Assembly (NCBI GenBank): GCA_004213995.1 | Contig: SGZJ01000003.1 | Coordinates: forward strand, 34,170-98,169 | Source: Flavobacteriales bacterium | GTDB lineage: Bacteria > Bacteroidota > Bacteroidia > Flavobacteriales > Flavobacteriaceae | Reading direction: 5' to 3' | DNA length: 64,000 nt | Part shown: piece by piece, positions 18,373-28,146 of the stretch | Position numbering within the stretch: position 1 is the stretch's first letter | Layout: every line of letters starts with the position of its first letter | Position numbers and translations under genes: made by a program | The notes under the pieces: generated by a model | Database searches by the model: none | The model's input: the letters and a program-made list of their open reading frames with translations, nothing else | Told to the model about the DNA's origin: nothing

Positions 18373-19308
18373 TTATTTATTCAAAGGTTTTTTTTGAGCT
18401 AAAAGATAAATAATTGACATTCTAATAGCGACTCCATTCTCTACTTGATCTAGTATTATAGAGTTTTTAGAATCTGCTACATCACTAGAAATCTCTACAC
18501 CTCTGTTAATTGGACCAGGATGCATAATATATATATCTTTATCTAAAGAATTTAATATATCTGATGTAAGCCCGTATTGTTGAACATATTCTCTAACAGA
18601 TGGAAAAAAACTATCAGTCATTCTTTCATTTTGTAACCTAAGCATATTAACTACATTACACCATTTGAGCGCTTTTAAAAAATCATGCTCAACTAATACT
18701 CCTAATTTATGTAAATATTTTGGAATAAGTGTTTTAGGGCCACATACCATAACATTAGCGCCTTGTAACTGTAATGCATAAATGTTAGAAAGCGCTACTC
18801 TACTATGCGATATATCTCCTACAATTAATATGTTCTTATTTTTAAGATCACCTAATTTTTCTCTCATGGAGTATGAGTCAAGTAAAGCTTGAGTTGGATG
18901 CTCATTAGCGCCATCTCCAGCATTAATTATAGTAGCGTCAACATTAGTAGCAAGTAACTCTGCTGCACCTGGATTAGGGTGTCTCAAAACAACCATATCT
19001 ACCTTCATCGATAATATATTATTTACAGTATCGATAAGAGTTTCACCCTTTTTTACCGACGATTGAGAAGATGAAAAGTTAATAACATCTGCAGATAATC
19101 TTTTTTCTGCTAACTCGAAAGATAATTTAGTTCGTGTAGAGTTTTCAAAAAATAAATTTGCGATTGTAATATCTCTGAGAGAAGGTACTTTTTTAATAGA
19201 ACGATTGATAACTTCTTTAAAATGATCAGCCGTTTTAAATATAAGATTTAGGTCATTAATGTTTAAATGCTTTATACCTAATAAATGATTAACACTCAAT
19301 TCATTCAT
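18373..19308 (-). CDS. pyrB: Aspartate carbamoyltransferase catalytic subunit
   Basis: Carbamoyl phosphate + L-aspartate to N-carbamoyl-L-aspartate, the committed step of pyrimidine synthesis. The carbamoyl-phosphate motif STRTKLSFE follows LFFENS, and further signatures are LRHPNPGAAELLA, NAGDGANEHPTQALLDSYS (His-Pro-Thr-Gln) and IMHPGPINRGVEI. At 311 residues it is the catalytic chain. No regulatory pyrI is adjacent, as is usual when pyrB pairs with pyrR. The start overlaps the pyrR stop by 4 bp. Confidence 0.96.
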   Translation of the reverse strand: MNELSVNHLLGIKHLNINDLNLIFKTADHFKEVINRSIKKVPSLRDITIANLFFENSTRTKLSFELAEKRLSADVINFSSSQSSVKKGETLIDTVNNILSMKVDMVVLRHPNPGAAELLATNVDATIINAGDGANEHPTQALLDSYSMREKLGDLKNKNILIVGDISHSRVALSNIYALQLQGANVMVCGPKTLIPKYLHKLGVLVEHDFLKALKWCNVVNMLRLQNERMTDSFFPSVREYVQQYGLTSDILNSLDKDIYIMHPGPINRGVEISSDVADSKNSIILDQVENGVAIRMSIIYLLAQKKPLNK

Positions 19309-19847
19309 ACCTTATTTATTATATAAACACAGTCTTTTCTTGTTTCTTTATCCCAATCAACAACTACTTTTTGATTATCATACACATCGATTTGTCTGCC
19401 TCTATAGTCTGGCTGAATTGGTAAATGTCTACTAAATCTTCTATCAATTAAAGTCAGCAGTTCAATATTACTTGGTCTTCCAAATGTTTCAACTGCAGTT
19501 AGTGCAGCTCTTATTGTCCTCCCTGTAAATAAAACATCGTCAATAAATACAACATTCTTACCTTCAACCTGAAGATTATCAGTCGTATTAGCCTCTAGTA
19601 TCTTTTCATTTCTTCTAAAATCATCTCTGTAAAAAGTTATATCTAGCAATCCATAATTAAGCTCAGAAATATTATAAGTCTGAGTTAAAATTTGAACTAT
19701 CCTATTCAAAAGTGATTTACCTCGAGGCTGAAGTCCTATTAAAATTGAGTTTGAAAAGTCTTGATGATTTTCAATTAATTGACAAGCGAGTCTTTGTAGA
19801 ATAATATCTATCTCTTTATCATTAAGTATGATATTTTTACTCATCAA
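19305..19847 (-). CDS. pyrR: PyrR: pyrimidine regulator / uracil phosphoribosyltransferase
   Basis: Type I phosphoribosyltransferase fold, 180 residues. The PRPP loop is VVFIDDVLFTGRTIRAAL, with LIGLQPRG near the N-terminus and LIDRRFSRHLPIQPDYRG as the PyrR-specific block. In Firmicutes PyrR attenuates the pyr mRNA and also makes UMP from uracil. Here only 69 bp separate it from rpsA and that gap already holds the rpsA terminator, so there is no room for a classical pyr attenuator. Enzymatic salvage may be its main role (inference). Translationally coupled to pyrB; two adjacent ATG codons compete as start. Confidence 0.93.
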   Translation of the reverse strand: MMSKNIILNDKEIDIILQRLACQLIENHQDFSNSILIGLQPRGKSLLNRIVQILTQTYNISELNYGLLDITFYRDDFRRNEKILEANTTDNLQVEGKNVVFIDDVLFTGRTIRAALTAVETFGRPSNIELLTLIDRRFSRHLPIQPDYRGRQIDVYDNQKVVVDWDKETRKDCVYIINKV

Positions 19848-19883
19848 TTTCTATTTAATTATTTATAGAATTTAAGTTAAAAA

Positions 19884-19909
19884 AAAAGCCTTTCAAAAGA
19901 AAGGCTTTT
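19884..19909 (-). terminator. Rho-independent terminator of rpsA
   Basis: Eleven-base perfect stem AAAAGCCTTTC / GAAAGGCTTTT with an AAAA loop on the plus strand (TTTT on the transcript), located 8 bp after the rpsA stop. On the minus strand the hairpin is followed by a run of T. It separates rpsA from the downstream pyrR operon on the same strand. Confidence 0.9.
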
Positions 19910-19916
19910 ATAAAAA

Positions 19917-21761
19917 TTATTTTCCATCCATTTTATCTTTGAGCTCTTGCAACTGTTCATTTGCATCACCTAAAGTATTTTTAGATTCGGATTTTTCTTT
20001 TTTATTCTTCTTGTTAGCAACTTTAATGTTTTCCGCTTCGACATCTTTAAACACAGATGTATGAGAAGCTACAACACGTTTAGAATCTTTGTTAAACTCA
20101 ATAACTTTGAATTCAGCTGATTCACCTTTAACTAATTTAGAACCGTCCTCTTTCACTAAATATCTTGAAGGAATAAAAGCAGTAATATCGTCGTTAAACT
20201 TTACGGTAGCGCCTTTATCAACAATCTCAAATATATCGAATGTATGGACAGAGTTTAAAGTAAATTCCTTTTCATACTTGTCCCAAGGGTTATCTAATGT
20301 TTGTTTGTGACCCAAACTAAGCTTTCTATTTTCAACATCTAGTTCAAGAGTAACAACTTCTATTTTATCTCCGACAGTACAAAATTCACTAGGATGTTTG
20401 ATCTTTTTAGTCCATGAAAGGTCTGATATATATATCAATCCATCAATTCCTTCTTCTAACTCAACAAAAACACCAAAATTAGTGAAGTTTCTAACTGTAC
20501 CTGTTTGTTTTGAACCAATAGGATATTTTGAAGTTATATCAGTCCAAGGATCAGGTGTTAATTGTTTGATACCAAGAGACATTTTTCTATCCTCTCTATC
20601 AAAAGTTATTATCATTGCTTCAATTTCATCACCAACTTTTACAAAATCACCTGCAGATCTTAAATGAGTAGACCAAGACATTTCAGAAACGTGGACTAAT
20701 CCTTCAACACCTTCAGCTAGTTCTATAAAAGCACCGTAATCAGCAATAACTACAACCTTACCCTTAACTTTATCTCCAACTTTAACATCGTCAGACAATG
20801 CTTCCCAAGGATGTTTGCTTAGTTGTTTAAGACCTAATTGGATTCTAGATTTATCTTCATCGAAGTCAAGAATAACTACATTAATTTTTTCATCTAATTC
20901 AACAATCTCACTAGGATGATTAATTCTAGACCAAGACAAATCAGTAATATGAATAAGACCATCTACTCCACCAAGATCCATAAATACACCATAGGATGTT
21001 ATGTTCTTAACAGTTCCTTCTAGAACTTGACCCTTTTCTAATTGTTTAATTATCTCTTTCTTTTGTTGTTCTATATCAGCTTCAATTAATGCTTTATGAG
21101 AAACGACTACATTTTTGAATTCATGATTAATTTTCACAACTTTAAATTCCATTGTTTTATTAACATAAACATCATAATCTCTAATGGGTTTAACATCAAT
21201 TTGAGAACCAGGTAAAAAGGCTTCAATTCCAAAAACATCAACAATCATTCCTCCTTTAGTTCTACATTTAACAAAACCATTAACAATTTCACCTGTATCG
21301 TGTGCATTATTTACGCGATCCCAAGCCATGATTACTCTAGCTTTTCGGTGAGATAATATTAATTGACCAGTAGCGTCTTCTCTAATATCTATTAAAACCT
21401 CAACTTTATCGCCTACTTTTAATCCTGGGTTATATCTAAATTCGTTTAATGAAATAACGCCTTCAGACTTTGCATTAATATCAATAATAGCGTCTCTATC
21501 ACTTATATTGACAACAACACCTTCAACAACTTCATCAGTTAAGGTATCTACAAAATTTTCTTTTACTAAACCTTCAAATTCTACAAGTTTAGAATCCTCA
21601 ATTGGATCAATTCCTTCTTCGTAATTGTGCCAATTAAAATCTTTTAAAAATTCTTCAGGTGATATTTTTTGTTCTTCTTGAGCAGGTTGCTCATTTGATT
21701 CAGTAGCTTCTACTGATTTAGAAACTTCATCTACAGTTTCTTTATTTAATTCTTCAGACAT
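19917..21761 (-). CDS. rpsA: 30S ribosomal protein S1
   Basis: RNA-binding ribosomal protein with six recognisable S1 (OB-fold) repeats, for example GTVKNITSYGVFMDLGGVDG, GKVVVIADYGAFIELAEGVE and GTVRNFTNFGVFVELEEGID. At 614 residues it is longer than the 557 of E. coli, with an acidic N-terminal extension rich in Glu/Ser/Thr and a Lys-rich tail, which I recall as usual in Bacteroidota. In a lineage without Shine-Dalgarno dependence S1 is thought to help recruit mRNA. It follows cmk, an association conserved in many bacteria. The 160-bp leader contains inverted repeats (separate entry) and a hairpin terminator follows. Confidence 0.95.
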   Translation of the reverse strand: MSEELNKETVDEVSKSVEATESNEQPAQEEQKISPEEFLKDFNWHNYEEGIDPIEDSKLVEFEGLVKENFVDTLTDEVVEGVVVNISDRDAIIDINAKSEGVISLNEFRYNPGLKVGDKVEVLIDIREDATGQLILSHRKARVIMAWDRVNNAHDTGEIVNGFVKCRTKGGMIVDVFGIEAFLPGSQIDVKPIRDYDVYVNKTMEFKVVKINHEFKNVVVSHKALIEADIEQQKKEIIKQLEKGQVLEGTVKNITSYGVFMDLGGVDGLIHITDLSWSRINHPSEIVELDEKINVVILDFDEDKSRIQLGLKQLSKHPWEALSDDVKVGDKVKGKVVVIADYGAFIELAEGVEGLVHVSEMSWSTHLRSAGDFVKVGDEIEAMIITFDREDRKMSLGIKQLTPDPWTDITSKYPIGSKQTGTVRNFTNFGVFVELEEGIDGLIYISDLSWTKKIKHPSEFCTVGDKIEVVTLELDVENRKLSLGHKQTLDNPWDKYEKEFTLNSVHTFDIFEIVDKGATVKFNDDITAFIPSRYLVKEDGSKLVKGESAEFKVIEFNKDSKRVVASHTSVFKDVEAENIKVANKKNKKEKSESKNTLGDANEQLQELKDKMDGK

Positions 21762-21780
21762 ATCTGAGTTAATTTGTATT

Positions 21781-21874
21781 CTAAAAGCTTTCGATAGATT
21801 TAAGTAATTAACTTTTAGAAGGGTTAACTATATTTTATTATACCTTTTGTCATATCGAACAAGTTACCAAAAGG
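21781..21874 (-). promoter_or_regulatory. Candidate structured mRNA leader of rpsA with loop-loop complementarity
   Basis: On the rpsA transcript two stem-loops can form. One has stem CCTTTTG/CAAAAGG (21843-21849 with 21868-21874), the other CTAAAAG/CTTTTAG (21781-21787 with 21812-21818). Their loops hold perfectly complementary heptamers, TATCGAA (21853-21859) and TTCGATA (21790-21796), which could pair as a kissing interaction. The element starts 20 bp before the ATG. S1 autoregulation through leader structure is established in E. coli; its use here is inference. Confidence 0.4.
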
Positions 21875-21921
21875 AAGCGCGAAAATAAACATATTAAATT
21901 AAATTGGCAATAATAATATTA

Positions 21922-22614
21922 TTAAAGATTAAATTTATCTTTTAAAATATTTTTAACAAAAATAAGTTGTTCATTAATTGTCATAAAAGAGTTATCAATT
22001 TCGATTGCATCATTGGCAACTATTAAAGGAGAGTCATGTCTGTTAGAATCATCTAAGTCTCTTGTCTTTAAATTATTTAAAACTTCAGAATAATCAACAT
22101 TGACATTTTGTTTAATGTATTCAGAATGTCTTCTCTTAGCCCTGACTTCCGCAGAGGCGTTTAAAAAAAGTTTTAATTCAGCGTTTGGAAAAACAACTGA
22201 ACCTATATCTCTTCCATCCATCACAACTCCTTTATTTAAGCTGATTTCTTTTTGAAGATTTACCATATGTTTTCTTATAAATGAAACAGTGGCAACTGAA
22301 CTAACGTGATTTGAAACTTCGATGGATCTGATTTCTTTTTCTACGTTATTGCCATTTAAAAATATTTCAGAATAACCCAAATTACTATTAAATACAAAAT
22401 TTAGCTTAATTGAAGGTAATTTCTTTGAAAAATCACTAAGATTAGTATCATTAAATGGAAGGTAATTATTTGTTAACGCATAATAAGTAATTGCTCTATA
22501 CATTGAACCTGAATCAACATATATGTAGTTAAGATGTTTAGCTAAGCGTTTTGCAAGGGTACTTTTACCAGTAGAAGCAAATCCATCTATGGCAATAATA
22601 ATTTTATCAGTCAT
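21922..22614 (-). CDS. cmk: Cytidylate kinase
   Basis: Phosphorylates CMP/dCMP to the diphosphates with ATP. The P-loop is DGFASTGKSTLAKRLA (about 9-24), the NMP-binding segment is YVDSGSMYRAITYYA, MDGRDIGSVVFP is the diagnostic Cmk motif, and LNASAEVRAKRR forms the lid. At 230 residues it is normal. The stop TAA of porQ and the cmk ATG share a base (TAATG), indicating translational coupling. It precedes rpsA by 160 bp. Pyrimidine genes pyrB and pyrR are close downstream but beyond the rpsA terminator. Confidence 0.96.
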   Translation of the reverse strand: MTDKIIIAIDGFASTGKSTLAKRLAKHLNYIYVDSGSMYRAITYYALTNNYLPFNDTNLSDFSKKLPSIKLNFVFNSNLGYSEIFLNGNNVEKEIRSIEVSNHVSSVATVSFIRKHMVNLQKEISLNKGVVMDGRDIGSVVFPNAELKLFLNASAEVRAKRRHSEYIKQNVNVDYSEVLNNLKTRDLDDSNRHDSPLIVANDAIEIDNSFMTINEQLIFVKNILKDKFNL

Positions 22615-23636
22615 TAATTTAAGTTTAATTGCAAACCAATGAAGCTTGTACTTGCTGCACTAGAGAATTTAGCATGTGTATAATTAATTCGTAATTTATT
22701 AAATTTCATTCCAAATCCAAATGAAAGTCCTGAAAAATTTGATTGATCAATAATTTTTAACTCCTCTCCCCTTTTAAAATTGTACCCAAGTCTAATATTA
22801 AATATACTCTCTGGAAATAGTTCAGCTCCAATCAATAAATGTCTAAAAATATTATTAAAAAAAGTAATCTTCTCCTCTGTAATATTCCCATCTAAATCAG
22901 TAGTTAATCTAGAAGGATTAGATAATGCTATATTCCATTTTTGAACATTTTCAAATGTCAAATACCATCTAACAGGTGCATTTTCTAAAAGCTGAGAAAC
23001 ACCAATATCTATCTCAAATGGTAAGCTTTCATAAATGTCATTATATGCTTTTATCTGAGTTCCAAAATTTCTTATAACCATTGCAATATTTAAGTTCATT
23101 TCACTATTGATGTATATAACACCAAGATCTGTTGATATACCAATTGAATTGTACTGTTCTAAAGATGAGGTAATTAGTCTTAAATTTAAACCAACATAAA
23201 TTGGTAAATAATTAATCTTGGAAGAGTATCCTACAGAAAAAGCACTTTCTTTACCTGTAAAATCATTTGTAGCATTTCCTTCCTCATCATATCCAGGAAA
23301 CTCACCATAGTCAATATAAGATAGTCCAAAGTGAAGTGTATTACCTCTATTATTAAATGTATGGGCGTATGCAGCTGTACCATATTTAATATCTGAAAAA
23401 TAATTAGAAAAATTAATAGCTAAATTATTATCCATCCTACTGTTTATTGAAGCTGGATTAATACTGGGTTGATTAACATCAAAATCAAATAGTGTGATTT
23501 CTTTACCCCCTAGCGCAAGCTGTCTTGGGGAAGATGAAATATTTAAAAATTCATAAGTAGATTCTCCCGCAATTTGAGAATTAACATGAAATGCAGATAA
23601 GAAAATAAATAATTTAGTAAAAGTTTTCATTATCAA
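22614..23636 (-). CDS. porQ: Type IX secretion system protein PorQ
   Basis: Outer-membrane beta-barrel of the PorV/PorQ (FadL-like) group; PorQ belongs to the attachment complex of the type IX secretion system. A signal peptide (about 1-22) is followed by the hallmark GESTYEFLNISSSPRQLALG. The rest is a string of alternating beta strands ending in an aromatic-poor strand (FIGLQLNLN). The length of 340 residues fits PorQ. It starts at tandem ATG codons (MIMK). The block lon-porQ-cmk is one I associate with Flavobacteriia. It implies the organism secretes proteins through type IX, though no C-terminal sorting domain was seen on the peptidases here. Confidence 0.87.
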   Translation of the reverse strand: MIMKTFTKLFIFLSAFHVNSQIAGESTYEFLNISSSPRQLALGGKEITLFDFDVNQPSINPASINSRMDNNLAINFSNYFSDIKYGTAAYAHTFNNRGNTLHFGLSYIDYGEFPGYDEEGNATNDFTGKESAFSVGYSSKINYLPIYVGLNLRLITSSLEQYNSIGISTDLGVIYINSEMNLNIAMVIRNFGTQIKAYNDIYESLPFEIDIGVSQLLENAPVRWYLTFENVQKWNIALSNPSRLTTDLDGNITEEKITFFNNIFRHLLIGAELFPESIFNIRLGYNFKRGEELKIIDQSNFSGLSFGFGMKFNKLRINYTHAKFSSAASTSFIGLQLNLN

Positions 23637-23672
23637 ACTTATATGAACTAAAACTTAAAAATAGAGGTTTTA

Positions 23673-26123
23673 TTATAACTTTTTAACATTAAGAACATCT
23701 TGATCTGTTAAAGCTAATTTAATAACCTCTTTCATATCTGTAACATAATGAAATTTAAGGCCTTTTAAGTAATCTTTTTTGACTTCATTAACATCACTTT
23801 CGTTTTGTTTACACAAAATTATGTCAGTAATTTTAGCTCTTTTTGCAGCTAGAATTTTTTCTTTTATACCACCAACAGGAAGAACCTTACCTCTCAAGGT
23901 AATTTCTCCAGTCATAGCAAGATTCTTATTGACTCTTTTTTGAGTCAATAGCGATACTAGTGATGTTAACATTGTAATTCCTGCACTGGGACCATCTTTT
24001 GGAGTAGCACCCTCAGGCACATGAATATGTATGTTATAACTTTCAAATACACTATCGTTGATTTTAAAGTATTTAGAATTAGCTTTGATAAATTCTAATG
24101 CAATTGTAGCTGATTCACTCATTACCTTGCCTAAGTTTCCTGTAATAGATAATTTACCTTTACCTTTAGAAATAATAGATTCTATAAATAAAATATCTCC
24201 ACCCACCCTTGTCCATGCCAAACCAGTAACTACACCAGCTACTTTATTGTTTTCATAAATAGTTCTATCTAATTTTGAAGAACCAAGAATTTCATTTAAA
24301 TCTGAAACTTTCACATTTGAATTATAATCTAAATTCATAGCTAAATTTTTTGCAGCATATCTAACTACTTTAGCAATCTGTTTTTCCAAACCTCTAACAC
24401 CAGATTCTCTTGTATAACTTTCAATAATTTTTTCTATGACATTTTTAGATAATTTAATTTGAGAAGGCTTAACCCCGTGCTCCAACTGCTGTTTGGGTAG
24501 CAAGAATTTTTTACCTATTTGAACCTTATCTTCAGTTGTATACCCTGAAACATTTATAATTTCCATTCTGTCCAATAGAGCTGGTTGAATAGTAGATAAA
24601 TTGTTACAAGTAGCAATAAACATTACTTTTGATAGGTCAAAACCAAGTTCTAAATAGTTATCATAAAATTCTGCATTTTGTTCAGGATCTAAAACTTCTA
24701 ATAATGCAGATGAAGGATCACCTTGATTTGAGTTTGAGAGTTTATCAATTTCATCTAAAACAAACACTGGATTTGATGTACCAGCTTTTTTAATATTTTG
24801 AATAACTCTACCTGGCATTGCACCAATATAGGTTTTTCTATGACCTCTAATTTCAGCTTCATCTCTCAGTCCACCTAAAGACATTCTAACATATTCTCTA
24901 CCTAATGCTCTTGCAACCGATTTACCAAGAGAAGTTTTTCCAACTCCAGGAGGGCCGTATAAACATAAAATCGGAGATTTCATGTCATTTCTTAATTTTA
25001 AAACTGCTAAATGCTCAACAATTCTTTTTTTAACATCTTCTAAGCCAAAATGATCTTTATCTAAAATCTTTTGTGCTTTAACTAAATCAAATAAATCTTT
25101 ACTATATTTTGACCAGGGTAAATCAAGAATTAAATCAAGATAGTTTCTTTGTACTGAATATTCAGAAACTTGAGGATTCATTCTTTGAAGTTTAGAAAGT
25201 TCTTTTTCAAAATGTAGTTTAACATCTTTAGTCCAATTAATATTCTTGGCTCTTACCTTCATTTCATCAATTTCACCATCATGATTAACACCACCTAACT
25301 CTTCTTGAATTGTTTTCATTTGTTGATGAAGAAAAAACTCTCTTTGCTGTTGATTTAGGTCACTTTGAACTTTCGATTGTATATCATTTTTAATTTCTAA
25401 TTTTTGAAATTCAACATTCATGAATTTCAAAGTATCAAGAGCTCTTTCTTGTAAATCATTAATTTCTAATAAGTCTTGTTTCTCAGAAACTTTAAGGTTC
25501 ATATTTGAGGAAACAAAATTCACAAGAAAGGAATTACTTTCGATATTTTTTATAGCAAATGAGGCTTCTGAGGGAATATTTGGACTATGTTTGATAATTT
25601 GCAAAGCCAAATCCTTTATAGAATCTATTATTGCCTTAAATTCAGAATCTGAAGATTCAGGCATAATTTCGGGGACACCTTGAATTGAAGCTTTTAAATA
25701 TGGCTCCAATGATATCATTTTTTCAATTGTAAACCTTTTTTTTCCTTGAATAATAACAGTTGTATTACCATCAGGCATTTTTAATACCTTTAAAATTTTT
25801 GCAACCGTGCCAGTCTTATAAATATCATTTAAAGAAGGATCTTCAATGTTTTTATCAATTTGAGAAACTACACCAATAAGCTTATCTGCATTATTAGCAT
25901 CATTTATAAGTTTGATAGACTTATCTCTACTTGCTGTAATTGGTATAACAACACCAGGGAACAGAACTGTATTTCTTAAGGGTAATATGGGTAAAGAATC
26001 GGGTAGGACTTCATTATTTATTTCCTTTTCATCTTCAGGCGTCATTAATGGAATAAGTTCTGAATTTTCATCTACGTCTATAAGTGACAGATTGTCAATA
26101 TTAAATAAGTTTCTACTAGCCAT
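23673..26123 (-). CDS. lon: ATP-dependent protease Lon
   Basis: Cytosolic AAA+ serine protease for misfolded and regulatory proteins. The N-terminal LON substrate-binding domain ([18 protein letters not shown]), an AAA+ module with GPPGVGKTS (about 390) and [10 protein letters not shown], and a proteolytic domain with catalytic Ser in DGPSAGITM (about 710) and Lys in [11 protein letters not shown] (about 755) are all present. The start is placed at ATG 26123 (MASRNLF) rather than at 26147, which would add eight residues without resemblance to the family. About 816 residues. It lies 36 bp upstream of porQ. No heat-shock operator is recognised in the 121 bp upstream. Confidence 0.96.
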   Translation of the reverse strand: MASRNLFNIDNLSLIDVDENSELIPLMTPEDEKEINNEVLPDSLPILPLRNTVLFPGVVIPITASRDKSIKLINDANNADKLIGVVSQIDKNIEDPSLNDIYKTGTVAKILKVLKMPDGNTTVIIQGKKRFTIEKMISLEPYLKASIQGVPEIMPESSDSEFKAIIDSIKDLALQIIKHSPNIPSEASFAIKNIESNSFLVNFVSSNMNLKVSEKQDLLEINDLQERALDTLKFMNVEFQKLEIKNDIQSKVQSDLNQQQREFFLHQQMKTIQEELGGVNHDGEIDEMKVRAKNINWTKDVKLHFEKELSKLQRMNPQVSEYSVQRNYLDLILDLPWSKYSKDLFDLVKAQKILDKDHFGLEDVKKRIVEHLAVLKLRNDMKSPILCLYGPPGVGKTSLGKSVARALGREYVRMSLGGLRDEAEIRGHRKTYIGAMPGRVIQNIKKAGTSNPVFVLDEIDKLSNSNQGDPSSALLEVLDPEQNAEFYDNYLELGFDLSKVMFIATCNNLSTIQPALLDRMEIINVSGYTTEDKVQIGKKFLLPKQQLEHGVKPSQIKLSKNVIEKIIESYTRESGVRGLEKQIAKVVRYAAKNLAMNLDYNSNVKVSDLNEILGSSKLDRTIYENNKVAGVVTGLAWTRVGGDILFIESIISKGKGKLSITGNLGKVMSESATIALEFIKANSKYFKINDSVFESYNIHIHVPEGATPKDGPSAGITMLTSLVSLLTQKRVNKNLAMTGEITLRGKVLPVGGIKEKILAAKRAKITDIILCKQNESDVNEVKKDYLKGLKFHYVTDMKEVIKLALTDQDVLNVKKL

Positions 26124-26244
26124 AATTGTTTTTAAGATTGTAAACAAATAATTTTAATTTCATAATTAACTGAACAACAGAAAGGAAACAAAAATTGATG
26201 TATATAATTTATATATATAATTCAATATCTATGCCAAGTAAGAT

Positions 26245-27558
26245 TTAGGATTTCATTTTTTTGTCTAATCGAATTAATAAAAATGCTCCAATAGCGAAGA
26301 ATACTGTAAAAAATAAAATTGCATTTCTCATACTACCTGTGATTTGATCAATAGTTCCAAAGAGAATCATACCCAAGACAATACTTACTTTTTGAGCAAC
26401 ATCATAAAAACTAAAAAAAGAGGTAGTATTATCTGTTTGTGGCAAAAATTTAGAAAAAGTAGATCTTGAAAGTGCTTGGATTCCACCCATAACTAGTCCA
26501 ACCAATCCAGCCGCTACATAAAATTCATTAGAAGATTCTACAAAGTAGCCATAAAAACATAATAAAGCCCAAAGTATGTTTAATATAACTAGAGTATAAA
26601 TATTACCAAATTTTTCTGAAATTTTTGCACTAGCCAATGCACCTAAAATTGCTATAAGTTGAATTATTAAAATACTAACTATAAGACCAGTTGTCTTTTC
26701 TCCCTCAGCCCAATTAATTTCTTGTTCACCAAAATACGTAGCAACCAATATTACAGTTTGCAATGCTATACTATAGACAAAAAAAGCTAGTAAGTAACTT
26801 TTTAAAAAAGGGTGTGATTTTAAAATTATCCAAACCTCTTTAAGTTCTTTAAAACCATTGAAGAGAATTGCTGTGTTAATTTTCGATTTTTTTTTGGGTT
26901 CTGGCAAGTAGTAAAAGGTATATAAACTAAAAACAAACCACCATATGCCTACAGTAACAAAAGATATCTTCATTGCCATTATTGGAGCTTGAACAGTTCC
27001 TACTCCTAAAATCCCAAATAAATCCGGAAAATTAACCATTATTAGATTAAGTATTAATAGTAATACACTACCAAAATAACCCATAGAGTAACCTTTTGCA
27101 CTAATTGAGTCTTGCTGGTTTTCAAAAGCTATATCTGGTAAATAAGAGTTATAGAAAACTAAACTTCCCCAAAACCCAATCATGGCTAAAAAATAAAAGA
27201 AAAGACCAAAAGTTAAATTATCAATATCAAACCAATACAAAGAAATAGTCGCAACTGAACCCATAAAACAAAAGAATTTCATGAATGTTTTCTTTAAGCC
27301 AGTATAATCTGCTACCCCAGAAAGTAAAGGAGTAATAAAGACTAAAAACATAAAAGCTATGGCTGTAACAAAAGTAATTAAAGCAGTATTTTTAAAGTTA
27401 AATCCTAAAAATTCGATATACTTACTTTCATTAGTGATGAAACCATAATAGATTGGAAAGATAGCTGTAGAAATAACTAATGGATAGACTGAATTAGCCC
27501 AATCATAAAATGCCCATGCATTTAATAATTTTTTATCACCTTTTTGATATATTTTCAT
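26245..27558 (-). CDS. UMF1-type major facilitator superfamily transporter
   Basis: Integral membrane protein of 437 residues with about twelve hydrophobic segments. The N-terminal LLNAWAFYDWANSVYPLVIS is the signature of the UMF1/Atg22-like MFS family, and GGIQALSRSTFSKFLPQ is its conserved second-half loop. Members are widespread in Bacteroidota with no firmly established substrate; amino-acid or peptide efflux has been suggested from the yeast vacuolar relative. It is separated from lon by 121 bp and divergent from msrB. Confidence 0.88.
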   Translation of the reverse strand: MKIYQKGDKKLLNAWAFYDWANSVYPLVISTAIFPIYYGFITNESKYIEFLGFNFKNTALITFVTAIAFMFLVFITPLLSGVADYTGLKKTFMKFFCFMGSVATISLYWFDIDNLTFGLFFYFLAMIGFWGSLVFYNSYLPDIAFENQQDSISAKGYSMGYFGSVLLLILNLIMVNFPDLFGILGVGTVQAPIMAMKISFVTVGIWWFVFSLYTFYYLPEPKKKSKINTAILFNGFKELKEVWIILKSHPFLKSYLLAFFVYSIALQTVILVATYFGEQEINWAEGEKTTGLIVSILIIQLIAILGALASAKISEKFGNIYTLVILNILWALLCFYGYFVESSNEFYVAAGLVGLVMGGIQALSRSTFSKFLPQTDNTTSFFSFYDVAQKVSIVLGMILFGTIDQITGSMRNAILFFTVFFAIGAFLLIRLDKKMKS

Positions 27559-27576
27559 AAAAATAAAATACTTTTG
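27544..27576 (+). promoter_or_regulatory. Putative promoter of msrB-lpdA
   Basis: TTG (27544-27546) is followed after 22 bases by TACTTTTG (27569-27576), matching the Bacteroidota pattern TTG-N17-23-TAnnTTTG. It lies about 58 bp before the msrB ATG. The TTG falls in the first codons of the divergent UMF1 gene. Confidence 0.5.
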
Positions 27577-27634
27577 TCTAATATAATATTTCTATCAAAC
27601 AAATAGTATTTTAATAAATTAAATATAAAGTAAT

Positions 27635-28141
27635 ATGAAATTTAAATCACACATAATGCTAATTATTATAGCTATTACTTGTGGAATATTATTAGTGAAT
27701 TTTACTTCCCAAGATACGAATACTAAACAAATTAATTCTAGTAAAAAAATGAAAGATTACAAAGTTCAAAAAAGTGATAAAGAATGGAGAGAAGTTCTTT
27801 CTGACTTAGAGTATAAAGTCTTAATAGAAAAAGGGACTGAATATCCAGGAACTGGTGAGTATAATATTTTTATGAAAGAAGGAATATATAATTGTAAAGG
27901 ATGTGATAATCCACTTTTTACAAGCGATCAAAAATTTGAGTCTAATTGTGGCTGGCCAAGTTTTGATAATGCAATTGAAGGTAGTGTAGAGTATAAAAAT
28001 GATTACACATTAGGAATGACTAGAGTTGAAATTTTATGTACTAATTGTGGAGGCCACCTTGGACATGTTTTTAATGATGGTCCAACAGAATCGGGAAAAA
28101 GATATTGTGTAAATTCAGTAAGTATTGACTTTAAAAATTAA
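27635..28141 (+). CDS. msrB: Peptide-methionine (R)-S-oxide reductase, membrane-anchored or exported
   Basis: Reduces methionine-R-sulfoxide in proteins. Two CxxC zinc pairs (CKGC and CTNC), the substrate motifs CGWPSFD and GGHLGHVFNDGP, and the catalytic Cys in RYCVNSVSIDF are present. The start has a hydrophobic segment at about 8-25, giving a signal peptide or anchor ahead of the approximately 130-residue catalytic domain, so it probably repairs envelope proteins. There is no clear lipobox. It is 5 bp upstream of lpdA and presumably cotranscribed. Confidence 0.94.
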   Translation: MKFKSHIMLIIIAITCGILLVNFTSQDTNTKQINSSKKMKDYKVQKSDKEWREVLSDLEYKVLIEKGTEYPGTGEYNIFMKEGIYNCKGCDNPLFTSDQKFESNCGWPSFDNAIEGSVEYKNDYTLGMTRVEILCTNCGGHLGHVFNDGPTESGKRYCVNSVSIDFKN

Positions 28142-28146
28142 ATTAT

